A stretch of 64,000 bases of DNA from Gnetum montanum (taxonomy: Eukaryota; Streptophyta; Gnetopsida; Gnetales; Gnetaceae). Shown here one piece after another: positions 1 to 11,718 of this stretch. Under the pieces are notes generated by a model. It was given only the letters and a program-made list of their open reading frames with translations, searched no databases and had not been told where the DNA came from. Each line of letters opens with the position of its first letter. Within the stretch, counting starts at the first letter, position 1. The translations under genes were made by a program, and so were the position numbers. The stretch lies in NCBI GenBank assembly GCA_015680685.1, contig MNCI01002105.1, positions 124,001-188,000 of the forward strand, read 5' to 3'.

Positions 1-2535
1 TGTCATCAACAACCCCCTGGATAAATGTGAATTTATCAGGGAATTCAGCCCGAGGCTCAGCATGAACCGGAGTGGGTCCCGCAGCATCAGCGGTAGCATT
101 TGTCGCATAACCAAATACATTAGCAATGACCAAAGCCGAATATGATAAGGCAGACATGTTGCCAAACTCACCAACATCCGACGATGGTCTTTCTTTTGGC
201 TGACGCAAAATGATGGCGGAGGCCTGGCCGAAAGTTCCTCCTAGGTCCATATGGACCTCCTCTTCACGTGCTGGTGCTTTTCCCTTGAGGAGACCAGTGT
301 CTTATTTATTCAAGGGGGAATCCTCAATGGGAGAATTCTCCCTAATAACGAGAGCCCCTACCCTAGCCACAGGAGCTCTCCTCTTTGTGACCGGAGCCCC
401 TCTTGTCAAAACTGGGGCCTCCGTGTCCTTATTTGTCGCTACCAGAGCCCCTCTCGTCAAAATTGGGGCCTCCGCTTCTTTATTCGTTGCCCACGTCTTA
501 GGGGCCGACACCTCTTCGTCACTTACTTCTCCTTCTTCTCTCTCTTTTGATGGTCAGACACGTTAGCATTAATTCAAAACAAATTAGCCCAAGGTAGATG
601 CTACACTACGCTACGCTACCTAGCGTAGCATAGTGTAGCAGACCACAACAAAGTTAGCATTGAACAAAAATCACTTACCAACAGGAGGTCGCGTCCTCTG
701 CAGTTTGAGCCGCAGTCTTCGCCCTTCCTCCTCCTCCACATGTAGGGTTAGGGGAGGCCTCTTCCACTGCAACATGCTAGCAACCGTTTCAGCTATAAAA
801 TGCTCATCCTGTGATACACTACCGTCCACGGCGAGGGGCCTCTCTCCTACATTATCCTGGCCTCAAACGTTATGAGCCACTTGATCCTTAGTCGTTACGG
901 AAAATGACTCCCCAACTACATCTGGGGGATCCTGGGCTTGGATGGTCCAGAGGACCTGGCAAATCCAAGGTTTGGAAATCTAGTTGCGATTCCGCAAAAC
1001 CTAGTTTCCTCTCTCTCGAACCACCAGGAATTCCGCGAAGCGCTTAAGGCAACCTATATAAAAGGTGTAGTGGATGTTGGATCAGGCCTCCGTCTTCTCA
1101 CAGTGTCCCAAGATCTTGGCCTGCAAGCCTTTGCACAGGGACTCGGCCCAGTTGTAGCGAGTCCCCTCCTCCATGACCTTGCGCATGATCCATGCTTGCT
1201 CAAGTCCCATGACCTTCCCTTGGGTGAGTAGTTGGGGGAATGCGCGAGCACAAAAAATAGGATAGAACTCCTTAATGGGTCCTTCCTTGAGCTTCTCCAT
1301 GGGGAGCCCCTTACGCTCTTTGGTAAGCCCTAGCCACTCTTCGAGGTCCTTCTTCTCAAGGATCAAGTCCATCCTAGATTTTGACCCCACCTGAATGCCT
1401 TCAGCAGGGATGTCGAACAGATCCACAAACAACTGGTCATTGATGTCAATGATCACCCGCACGCCATGCATGCTCAGGCGAAAATGGCCCACCTTGTCAA
1501 AAAAGCACCCGATCAAGGTGAGTATCTCGGTCGCGGGAATGTTCGGATTTGGGGCCAAGAATAAATCCATAAGCCCCACCTTCTTGATGTTCTAAAGAAG
1601 GGCGTCCGAAGCCCTGGTGTTCAACCAGTGTTGGCTCCTCGCTACTTTCCCATTCTTGAAGTAGATGTTCGCTCCTTGAGCCCCAGTGGCTATTGTCATC
1701 ACCTCCTTAGGTTCCTTCGCCCCTGCTACAAATTCACAAAACGTTTAGCACAAAGACGCAAGAAATTCAAAATTTACAAAGGCATTCAAATACATACCAA
1801 CTATCGCTCAACCTACCAAAACAGTACGGTAGTGGGAACTCTGGGAGCTCAACCAGAACTTCTTCAACCATGACTAGTTTGAAGGGTTTCATCCACTCCC
1901 TGTCCAACCAGCCCGGCTAAGTAAGTGTGGTATTTGCCTCCACATTGGCAAATCATGCCTACCCATAGGTTCTGGGTGGAAGAGAACTCCTGTAGGGCTA
2001 GCTGTGTCATGGCCAGTTGATCCGAAAGGTCATTAACTCCCGCCTCGTCGAGGAAGAACCTGGTAGCAAACCCATACTGTTAGCATTAGGCCACCTTGGC
2101 CAAAATCGCACAAACATAGCAAAACGAAGTTGCAAAACCCACCCGCCAGCAACGTAGACCATTCCTTGAGGGTTCTAGAAGCACATTGTCATGAAACATG
2201 CAAGGAACAACATGTTGAAGTGGTGGTAGCAGTCATACTCGATCATCTCCCATACAACAATGGTGCAACGTTTATGCATTTGTCGCGGCCGAGATGGAAA
2301 TGACAGTAATGCAGGGGTAAAAATGACATGATAACAACCAGAAAACATAGACAGTCGAGAGCAGATGCAAAGCTGATAGGACATGAAACAAAACAAAACA
2401 AAAATGGTAGAGGAGGCGTAACTTACTGGTTCAATGTCATGTTCCATCATCCCACAACGTGTGATTGTGTCACGCATGCCAGGGTCTTCTTCGCCTCATT
2501 GACCTTCGCAAGTGTCAGATGGGTCTTAGGAGCCA
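1..2535 (-). pseudogene. Intron-bearing auxiliary retroelement gene, decayed, runs off left edge
   Basis: Read on the minus strand. A first exon starts at about 2,535 (residues MAPKTHLTLAKV) and ends at a GTAAGT donor near 2,426. A second runs from about 2,069. A third, about 1,731-677, holds the best domain (1,579-1,082), which includes HGVRVIIDINDQLFVDLFDIP-like strands and ends at a GTAAGT donor. A last exon from about 560 carries near-repeats of TRGAPV/TNKEAEAP and stays open to base 1 after one stop at 302. Several stops sit at expected Trp or Lys positions, so the copy is dead. The layout (basic MAPK start, about 170-residue domain, Pro/Thr repeat region) resembles the second ORF of element 2 at 28.5-31.3 kb. 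The domain may be the 'putative plant transposon protein' family, but that is from memory. It lies antisense to the pol gene starting at 3,579, so it is either an antisense ORF of that element or part of a neighbouring one. Confidence 0.5.
598..646. repeat. CTACGCTACGCTA palindrome inside an intron of the auxiliary gene
   Basis: A run of CTACGCTACGCTACC is followed at once by its near reverse complement (AGCGTAGCATAGTGTAGC), giving a strong hairpin. The same motif recurs at 8,487-8,845 and in weaker form inside and next to the LTRs of element 3 (38.5, 44.35 and 45.5 kb). Confidence 0.7.
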
Positions 2536-3578
2536 TTATCCCAATTGCAGATGAACACTCCTCGCTGGGAAAATTCGCCTTGCTAATCGATAACACAATC
2601 GCTTCGCGCTCCGAAATCACCTTGTGCTCTGATGTGAGTTCTGCGTTCTTACAGTAAAAATGGAAAAATTGCTAGGGCCTAATCCCTATTTATGGCTACG
2701 AGGGAAAAATGGGGAAACTTGCCGCCTTCCCTCTCCGATTAATGTGGAGCGTGACGTAGAGTGTAGCATGCTCGCCACGACATCATAGCATTGTTGGCAT
2801 TAAAGCCTTGACACACTTCGAGTCAGTTGCGTGCTTTTTCGAGAACAAAAAAGTATATATTTGTGATAGATTTGAAAAGACCTTAAACTAGCAATCCTAG
2901 CAACCACAACATGACGGGTCCAAAAAGACCTTAAATTAGCAATCCCAGCGTAGTTACATTTCTAACAGTTTGGAAAGACCCTAAACTAGCAATCTCGACC
3001 TGTTACATTCACAATCCATAATAATATGGACGGTTTTGCATCTTTCTAAAGTTTCACACTTCCATATTGGCAACATCACCATTTCTAGCAGTTTCGTGTT
3101 AGTAGTCTGTGTGTCCTGTCCTAACGGTTTTGCATTTCGAATACTTACCTTTACTCATTCTGCATACCATCATTCTGCATGTTAAAACTTTGCATGTTAC
3201 AATCTGGCAGTCCGAAATGACATTAAACTAACAACTTGGCTTTTGCATGTTGACGGTTTCACAGCTTTGCGCCTTTGCATTAGAAACTTTACATCTATAG
3301 CAGTTTGCACTCTTACGCCGTGACGGTCCGCCATGACCTTAAACTAGCAAACTTTAATCTTTACATCATCACACTTCGCAAGTTGTATCTCGCTATTACT
3401 TTGCATGTTTTCGATCGATATGTGCAGTCTCTACCAACAAATGCCCCTTAACCAGGCTTTTGTCTCATGTTGGCAAGTCGAGCAAGAGATGGAAGTCCAT
3501 TGCGACCTCTCCATGCCTTTAACACTAGCAGGTCCATAGGGCAAGCTCGCGAGGCAGTTGGACCCCAACATGATTGAC
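2536..3578. other. Non-coding retroelement spacer upstream of pol
   Basis: There is no open frame of note. The stretch holds five spaced copies of a GACCTTAAACTAGCAA-like motif between about 2,875 and 3,355, all in the same orientation as the downstream pol. A gag gene, expected here in a complete Ty3/gypsy element, is not recognisable. Confidence 0.6.
2875..3355 (+). repeat. Dispersed GACNTTAAACTRGCAA motif, upstream cluster
   Basis: Copies lie near 2,880, 2,930, 2,978, 3,218 and 3,340, each a 15-17-base match to GACCTTAAACTAGCAA. The same motif clusters downstream of pol at 6,950-7,210. On the minus strand it appears in element 3 near 39.8-40.3, 41.8 and 43.3-43.4 kb, always sense to the retroelement. 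Confidence 0.7.
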
Positions 3579-6500
3579 TAGGGGTTGACCACAGTTAGCA
3601 CCATAGCAATCTTAGAAGCATCCCCAGACTGGCTCGAGCATCTAGTCAAAGCCCTAGATTTAGAGGCCAAGGATGTGATCGAGGACCCTCTTGTCGAGAC
3701 GCCCATCACCACCTCTAAAGGGGAGATAAAAACACTAAAACTTAGCTCCCTTTTAGACGCACAAATGCACAACAGTGTAGCCAAGATCCTGCAAGATAAT
3801 ATCAATGCCTTCGCATGGTCGTACAACGACATGCCGGGTCTAGATCCGTGGCTGATTCAGCACAACATCGTCCTAGACCCGCGCATGAAGGTAGTCAAGA
3901 AAAAGGCTCGCAAAATTAAACTGGAAATCGCATTGGCTGTGAGGGATGAAATCACCAAGCTATACCAAGCTGGTTTCATCCGCGCAGTTGATTACTTAGA
4001 GTGGGTGTCCAACATCGTTGTAGTTTCAAAGAAAACGGGAGGAATACACATCTGCATAGACTTCTCAAACTTGAATAAGGCAACGATCAAGGACAACTTC
4101 CCACTCCCAAGCATCGATCGACACCATGGTTGGTCACGCCCTACTATCCTTTATGGATGATTTCTCCAGTTATAACAAAATCCACATTAACCCAAAGCAT
4201 CAACTATCAATGACCTTTATGACACCATGGGGTACCTTTTGCTACACCATGATGCCTTTTAGGCTCAAAAATGCTGGGGCAACATGTCAGCAAGCCATGA
4301 CCTACATTTTCAGCAATTACATCCTAGGAACGTTAAACGACTATATGGATGATACAACCATCAAGTCCAAGGAGGCAGCTGATCACCCACGTGACCTAGG
4401 AATCGTCCTCAAGTGCTGTCAAAGGCACAAACTGCGCCTCAATCCTAAGAAGTGCATCTTTGGGGTGAAGACTGGACGCATGTTAGGGTTCGTAGTATCA
4501 GAGGCTGGAATACGGGTGGACCCTGACAAAGTCAAGGCCATCGTCAACCTGGCACCCCCCATAAACCTTAAGGAGCTATGTGGCTTGCAGGGTAGAGTAC
4601 AATTTATTCAAAGGTTCATAGCAAGGTTGATTGACAAGTTACACCCCATGCAACATCTTCTAAAGAAGGGGGTTAACTTCGAATGGATAACTTAGGGTCA
4701 ACAAGCCTTCAATGACTTGAAGAAGGAGCTTTCACATCTCCCGACCGTGCATCCGCCACAAAGAGATAAACCCTTCTTCATCTACCTTGCCACCTCTGAC
4801 ACATCTGTCGCCGCATTGCTATGTTAGAAATGAAATGACGGTTCTGAAACATTGGTGTATTATCTGAGCCATGCACTAATAGCACACGAGACAAAATACA
4901 ATGAAGTAGAGAGGAATTGCCTTGCCTTAGTGTTCGCACTAAAAACGTGGAGGCATTACCTGTTCCACAGTACAACCAACATCATTTGAAAGAGCAACAT
5001 ACTTCAAGCTATTACCAACAACCTATACAAAAGTAGCAGGATAGCCCGATGGAAAGAAATAACTGCGGAGTTCGATTTACACTATGTAAGTCAATCGTCG
5101 ATGAAGGGTCAAGCCATAGCGACCCAACTCACAACCTCGCCCGTCGACGACCAGGCCACCATAGACCCCGAATTCCCGGACAAACATGTTAGCAAGGTCA
5201 ACATTGTCCCGTTGCATCTTGAAGCCACTTTACACTTTGACGGCACATCAACCGCACGAGGAGGTAGCGCAGTCGCTGTCATCACCTTCCCTTCTGGGGA
5301 AATGTATGCATTCGCTTATCGATTTACGTTCCCATGAACCAACAATGTGGTAGAATATGAAGGGCTAGTCAGAGGCCTCTTTACTGCCCAAACACTGCAC
5401 ATACAACACTTGGCAATCTAGGGAGATTCACAACTAGTCATGAATCAAATCACTAAGGTCTACGCCTGCAAGGCTATGCACCTGCAATCCTATTGCGACC
5501 TAGAAAGAACCCTGCTTAAGCAATTTGAAACCACAGATGTGTGACATGTACCATGCAACGAAAACACCGTAGTAGACGTCTTAGCCACCCTTGCTTTAAA
5601 CATTCCATCACATTCCTTGGCAAACCTGCCAACATCAATTATCGAATGCGCAAAGCCTATCACTCAAGTGGAACACATGGCCTTTGTCAGCACTGCGGAT
5701 ACCCAGGAGTGGTATGCCGACATTAAGCCTTACCTACCACACGGCAAGCCCCCAGGTGGATTGACATCTGCTCAGAGAGATTTAATCCGTAGGTGTGCTC
5801 GGCAATACATGCTCATGGGAAATAACGTCCTATGCCAATGTTCCTATGACAGGATATTGATGGCATGCGTGGGTGGGGAGCAGGCGCAGACGGTAGTTAA
5901 TGAAGTGCATGAGGGGCTTTGTGGCAGACACATAGCACCTAGGGCTATGGCTGCGAAAATCAGACGCCTAGGGTACTACTAGCCCCACATGGAACGTGAC
6001 TGCCTGTCGAAAGTCAAGATGTGCGACACGTGCCAGAGATATGCAAATCTCATACACATAGCACCCATAGACCTACATCCAACACAAATCACATGGCCCT
6101 TCCAACGATTGGGACTAGACCTCATAGGGCCTATCACGCCTAAGTCCTCCGTGGGGCATAGTTTCATTATCATCGCCACTGAGTACTTTACCAAGTGGGT
6201 GGAGGCTATCCCCCTAAGGAGGATGACATCTTAACAAATTTTCCATTTCATCTTAGACAACATCGTAACCAGATTTGGTCTTCCCATGACTATTGTGATA
6301 AAAAATAGGCCATAGTTCAGCAGTACGGAAACCCGAACCTTCTGCAAAAATCTAGGCATTAAATAATCATTTTCTTCCCCCTATTATCCGCAGGTGAATG
6401 GATAGGCGGAGGTTATAAATAAGTCCATCATCAACTTGCTGAAGTAGATGCTCAACAACAACAAGAGATGGTGGCATGAGCAAATTCTCTACGTCCTGTG

Positions 6501-6924
6501 GGCCTACCGAATGACATGCCGGACTGCCACAAGTAAGACTCATTACAACCTTGTTTATGGATCTGAAGTTGTGTTGCCTCTTGAGTTGCAGGTACCCTCG
6601 CTTTGGATGATCCTGTCTGACATCGTGAGCGAAGCCCAGAACAACACGTCACGAACCATCGACCTCGACTCAATCGAGGAGGAGCACATGCAGAAGTTGA
6701 GATGCATTAAGCACTACCAGAGCAAGCAGCAGCAGAAGCATCGTGCAGATCCATGCTAGTGACCATTGCAGAAGGGAGACCTCGTCCTCAAGGCAGTCAA
6801 CTAGGAAGGCCCTTACGTGGTAACCAATGCCTTCGGGAATGGAGCCTTTAAGCTGGTAGACATGAACGGAAATGAGTTTGCCAACCTAGTGAATCATTCG
6901 TTTCTCAAGCTGTTCTACGTCTGA
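3579..6924 (+). pseudogene. pol: Ty3/gypsy Tat-like pol: RT, RNase H, second RNase H, integrase
   Basis: The frame is nearly continuous, with scattered stops and an apparent small frameshift near 4,126-4,160. Reverse transcriptase is seen from about 3,900 to 4,690, with the catalytic loop read as NDYMDDT near 4,340 and the thumb LGFVVSEAGIRVDPDKVKAI. A first RNase H follows (FIYLATSDTSVAALL, about 4,780). A second, archaeal-type RNase H (LHFDGTSTARGGSA, then TNNVVEYEGLVRGL) lies at about 5,230-5,420. Having two RNase H domains is typical of the Tat/Ogre branch of Ty3/gypsy. Integrase has a zinc finger around 5,905-6,045 (VHEGLCGRH...CDTCQRY) and a core with the first Asp (GLDLIGP). The usual second-Asp motif is lost (IKNRP followed by a stop), and the Glu region is kept. 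Stops such as those at 4,693, 5,335 and 6,232 make it non-functional. The protease and gag expected upstream are absent. Confidence 0.93.
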
Positions 6925-6944
6925 GGCACAACAACATCGAGCAC

Positions 6945-7215
6945 CATCCACTACGACATTAAATTGGCAATAGCACCGAGCAGCGTCTGCAACGACGATA
7001 AACTAGCGGCATCAAGCACCGTTTGCTACGACGTTAAAATGGCAACGACATCGAGCACCGTCTGCTATGACATTAAACTGGCGACAACAGTAAGCAGCGT
7101 CTGCTACGACGATAAACTGGCATGTACAGTTTGTTGGGACCTTAAACCAGCACAGCAATCCGCTGGGACCCTAAACCAGCACACGGTCTACCAAGACCTT
7201 AAATTGGATTTGCGT
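6945..7215 (+). repeat. Short tandem motif downstream of integrase (CTACGACnTTAAACTGGC)
   Basis: About eight copies lie in 270 bases, beginning near 6,951, 6,988, 7,024, 7,064, 7,101, 7,133, 7,162 and 7,189. The first five are spaced about 37 bases and read as VCYDVKLATT-like peptides in one frame. The later ones are shorter and diverged. A closely similar peptide array (CYDVTLAIP, YYDIKLATL) is encoded in element 3 at 43,430-43,280 on the minus strand. Confidence 0.8.
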
Positions 7216-7335
7216 CGCATCACCAGCATGCATCAACACCAAATACACATCAAACAAGTGAGCGTGATCCCGACACATGGGTGGGTCGTTGTAGCCCTAG
7301 AACGCAGTTCACAACATAATGGGAATGTGGTCTAG

Positions 7336-8464
7336 AGCATACGTGGCATTGCCACCCTTGGCATCATGCTGATCCTCTGAAGATGTTGTAGGGCATTATA
7401 TTGGCCTTCCGGACATACTGTCGCACGACCCCTTGCCCTGACGGTAGTTCCTTGACCAGTTCCTACGCCTGGGGTTTCGGCAATATTGTGGGCTAGCTAC
7501 AATATTTCCACCCTTCTGCCCCTTGCCAACGACATTTGGCTATGTGGTACCTAACCCCATAGCTGAACCGGTAACGCATGCCCTTAGCAAGGATTCGAGT
7601 GCATCCACACTCACAATGGCGCCCCTGAGGCCGGTCCCTCTACGCCAATGCTACCAAGGTCGCTGATGGCCTTCCTACTTTGGACATTGTACACTAGCCA
7701 CGATGTTTAAAAGCTGTAATAACACCAGTAGCCAGCAAGACCTTTGCCCCCGAGGGAACAGCTTGCGATAGCAGAAAATGTTACAGCGCTGCAAAGTGAG
7801 TGCCTCGACTAGCCCAGCTACTTCAGCAGAGTGCAAATTTTGTGATGTGTGTAACATAGCTCGTTGCATGGAAAGCATCTATAGGCAGGTCAAAACCTTT
7901 CACTAGTGTAATACAACTCATCCTGCAAAGGAAACACCTGTCCTACGAGAGGTTGAAGAACAACGCCAACCAAAGATGAAAACGCAAACGAGCCCCTCAC
8001 GAACACTTCGACGAGGGACTCTGCTAAACATCATCTTTGCTCTCTGCCTTAGCCTCTGCAAAACCAATGCAACACTCTCAGGAGTAGTCAAGCGATGTCT
8101 CGACACTCACCAAGTGACAACCTTAGCATTTTGCCTGCTGTGGTGTTTCGTATTCTTTGTCGATGTTTATCAAGCCTGTTCTCCAAACGTCAACAAAGAG
8201 GGCCAATGAAACACCCCAAAAAATGCAAGGTCATTCTTGCTTCACCAGGCATAGTACTTCGCGTAGCGTCATGGCAGTTCATCGGGAGGAGAACACCCTG
8301 AGTTCAGGGCAGCCAATTCGGAAAATTTTCTACTTTGGGCATGAACAGGCTCTACGGGTCACCCTACCTGTTCATCCAAGTAGCTCGCCTAGTCGATAGC
8401 CTGCTCAGAAAACGACGCACGGAGTTGGCAGCAGCATTCTAGATGCGTAAGAAATAGTTTGGCA
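7336..8464. other. Element 1 3' region, no recognisable gene
   Basis: This is mixed-composition sequence with only short, low-quality open frames on both strands that match nothing I recognise. It probably contains the 3' untranslated region and the beginning of the LTR of element 1. A GAAAATTTTCTACTTT segment near 8,323 resembles a segment of element 3 LTRs. Confidence 0.5.
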
Positions 8465-8486
8465 ATTTTTCTAAGGCATGAAGTCT

Positions 8487-8845
8487 GCTACGCTCTGCTA
8501 TGTAGCATAGTAAACTTCAGAAAACATTTGCAAAGCGAAGTGTCACACTACGCTACGTTACGAAGTGTAGCGTAGCAAAAATCATACAGCCAGTTTCACG
8601 ACCCAATTTCAAGTCCTTCAAATGTCCCTTTCCGTTAAAAAGCGGCGAACCGTATCTACTGCTACGCTACGCTAAACTACATGGCACAGCAAGGCGTAGC
8701 AATCTTGTGGAAGAGACAGAAGGTAGCTCAAAGAACAAGGCCAACAAAGTTGCAAGCTCCACAGTGCAGGAAGTAAGGTTTGCAGATTGGTCAATTTTTC
8801 TACGACTAAGGCCAGACGCTACGCTACATAGCATAGCAAGCATGT
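8487..8845. repeat. Cluster of four GCTACGCTAC palindromes
   Basis: Hairpin-forming units lie near 8,488-8,513, 8,548-8,577, 8,660-8,701 and 8,817-8,841. Each pairs CTGCTACGCT or CGCTACGCTAC with a nearby GTAGCGTAGC or GCATAGCA arm. Spacing is 60-160 bases. The motif is shared with base 598 and with element 3. Confidence 0.75.
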
Positions 8846-9069
8846 AACATGTGTAGTGGAAAGCAGGAAAACGTACCACACTATGCCAAGCATGCCATGC
8901 TACAACGCACGACGAGGCATGCGGGTGGTTGTGCGACATCAATGCACTTCACTTAATTGGACCGTTGGCACATGTCTCCAGATGTTGATGGCGCAATTAC
9001 GACATGGCAGGCTCACAGTTGCAGCATGGCAGGTTTTTAATTAGTCATGGGGGTTATAATAAATAATCA

Positions 9070-9881
9070 ATAAGTTGTGTCAATGCATGCTTGTTGATGT
9101 AGCCTTGTCAATGCATCCTAATATGCATTAACGTGTGTCAATGTTGACCCTTCCAAAGCCTATATAAGCACACACACCAATCATATTTAAGGCATCTTTG
9201 TTCATCTCTCTTACATTTTTTTTCAATAGGACTTAGTGAAATTTTCCTCTGAGTACCTATAGTGTGGATTGAATTGATTATACAAAATTTTATTCAAGTG
9301 TAAGATGTACCTAGACATAGTTACATGAAAGAAAACAAAATCAAGATTTCTTCTCTCCATTGCAGCACTTGGATTAGTTTAAGTTTACTTTTAAGGAGTT
9401 TGCTTTACATGCAGTTTACTTTCTTGTACTTAAGTGTTAATATCTTACTTCATAAGTAACGTGAGTATGACCACTTTGAGCATAATGTACTAATGATTTG
9501 TAATCCTAATAGTAAATACTTGGTACGTCCAACAGTGCAATGGTTAGTGTATACATTGAGAATGTGCATGGAAAGTGGGAATGGATGCTCCACATTTAAA
9601 ATAGTTTAGATATTAATCAATTAAAGTTTAATATTCTAACCACTTCCTTTCTTAGTATGTTTTAAAATAATAAAATAATAAGTATAGATATCTTACACCT
9701 CAATCACACTTAGCCATATGGATGAAGTTAACACAAGTGATGATTAGGAAGATAATAACCAATAATCGTACATTTTTACTATCTAAGACATAGGCCACTT
9801 AGTTAGAAGGTGCCCATGGAATTCAACTAGATCATGTGTACATGCTTGTGATTCATATGGTTCGGTATAGGCTATGCATCA
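9070..9881 (+). mobile_element. Solo LTR of the element 2/4 family (start uncertain)
   Basis: From about 9,120 the sequence follows the LTR of element 4 (60,856-61,867). Matching segments include TATAGTGTGGATT, CATGCAGTTTACTTTC, AAGTGGGAATG and the closing stretch near 9,830-9,881 ending GCATCA. A CCTATATAAGC promoter-like box is at 9,162. No primer-binding site or gag follows, so it is a solo LTR. No target duplication could be found because the left end is unclear. Confidence 0.75.
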
Positions 9882-10285
9882 AAAGAATCCAATTCATGGA
9901 AGTGAGGAATCAAGGATTTGTGATTCTAAACATTTTTTGATATGTGTGCCTCAAGAAAAACTGGGGACGGGTTCGTAGCTGGGAACGTGATAGAGAAAAT
10001 TTAAATATATTAGTTTTTTTAAAAAATTAAATCTCATATATCATAAAAAACATTGTAGAATATAGAATAAGTATAATGCAAATTCAAAATATTGTAAATG
10101 CTTAAAAATTACACAAAAGATTGCAATGAAACATTAAGTATTAAGTCTCATATTTGTTATAAAATATTTTAGTGTTATCATATATGTGTGTGTGATAACG
10201 TTACAAAATTATTTATCTTTTTCCAAATCACAAAAAACTTTCTTGCCAAAGCTTAGAAGCTATCACATTGTTCAAATTTTTATTT
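9882..10285. other. AT-rich spacer
   Basis: Very AT-rich with poly-T and poly-A runs. I see no gene. It may hold the 3' end of the hAT element, but I could not identify terminal inverted repeats. Confidence 0.5.
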
Positions 10286-11718
10286 TTAGCCTATTTTCTC
10301 TTCTTGCTCTCCTCTAAAGAGTAAATTTGTAAAACCTACTTTATTTTGTTCTGTGTCATTAATATCATTTGCATGGTAATCATCTTCATCAAGAACTGAA
10401 TCATCAATATTAAGATTCATTGCTCTAGGAACATTAACTAAGTCATTAGAATAACTTTCTCTATCATCAACTATTGCAACATCATCATCTTTTGGATTAA
10501 CATCCCAATGAAGAGCAAGTGATTGCCTATACATTATTTCCTTTCTTTCTTCCAATCTAATCATGCTATGAATAAATACGAAATTTTCAACTCTTTTTGG
10601 AGTAAGACTATTTCTTTTTATAGGATGAATGAAAGAATATGTTGACCAATTTCTTTCAGCAGAAGAAGAAGATGCAACCTACATAAATGATAAAAAAAAG
10701 AATGAAATTTTGCATTGTTAAAAAATTCATTTTATAAATCATTCAAAACTTCATCAATAAACAAACTCATTTGAAGTTTTAGACCTGATAGCCTACTAAC
10801 ATGGTGTTTAGAGAATGCAAAATGATATATAAAACATCACTATTTCAAGTTTTCAAACATCACATTACATAAATCTATTAAGGAAATTAATGTGTATATA
10901 TATTTATTATATGTTTAATGAAAAATTGATATCATTACATGAGAAAGAAGCTTCACTGCTAAAGTTTGAAGTCTAGGAGTATCTCCACCATACAAACTCC
11001 ACCATCTAGTTGGATCTTCTTGAGCTATTCCAACCATATCAAATACAACATCTTGACATTTAAATGCTTTTGTATGTCCTTTAGTAAATTGAAACCATTT
11101 CTTTCTAATTAAGCTAGCCTCACAAGATGAATATAACTATTTAACATATTTTAAAAAACTTGTTCTTACATCAAAATCATCACAAGGCCTTGTTGGATTT
11201 TTGTCTTTGTGTTTTGAAGAATACTACTTAATATTTAATGCATATGCAACCATGTGCAATGGGGTATTTATAGCATTCTATCTTTTTAGAATTGATAGAA
11301 GTAGCTGACCATTGTAAAAATCAAAAGAGCTATGCATTTCTAGAACCTTTAATTTCTGCTAACATGTTTACATAAATTACATAAATTTCTCCTAATGTAG
11401 GTGTATCTGTATCAGCATAATGAATGAAATCAACAATAGATTGTAGCATGTTGACAAAATATATTTCTGTAACTCTTTTTCTACTACTTATTTGATAAAA
11501 TCTTTTCTCTAACACTTTTTCTTATATATGTGTTGCTTCCTCTCAATTCTTCCATTTACTAGTTATGAACATTATTTGTAATGATTCTTGTATCTCTTGC
11601 ATTCTCTTCAACATTATGAAATATGAAGCAAACCTGTTTCAAAAAATTAATAATTAGTTTAGCATTAATAAATCAAATCTTATAAAAACACACCATATAG
11701 AATTTTTGATTAAGTATT

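Larger units (their letters stand above)
2700..9050 (+). mobile_element. Element 1, Tat-like Ty3/gypsy retrotransposon, incomplete in the window
   Basis: The limits are approximate. The core is the pol gene, flanked on both sides by the shared GACnTTAAACTRGCAA motif. The base composition changes sharply at about 9,040, from a balanced mix to AT-rich, which I take as the right edge. No matching LTR pair is visible, so the left LTR is missing or lies outside. Palindrome-rich sequence at 8,487-8,845 resembles parts of element 3 LTRs and may belong to the 3' LTR. Confidence 0.55.

Noticed and set aside
6945-7215. CRISPR-like array
   Set aside because: The repeats are short, diverged and part of the spacer pattern itself; no cas genes are present and the DNA is a plant nuclear retroelement.
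6964-7335. 123-codon plus-strand frame with VCYDVKLATT-like repeats as a separate gene
   Set aside because: The frame exists because the short DNA motif repeats with a spacing near a multiple of three. It lies outside pol and has no start context or further domain. I keep it as a repeat.
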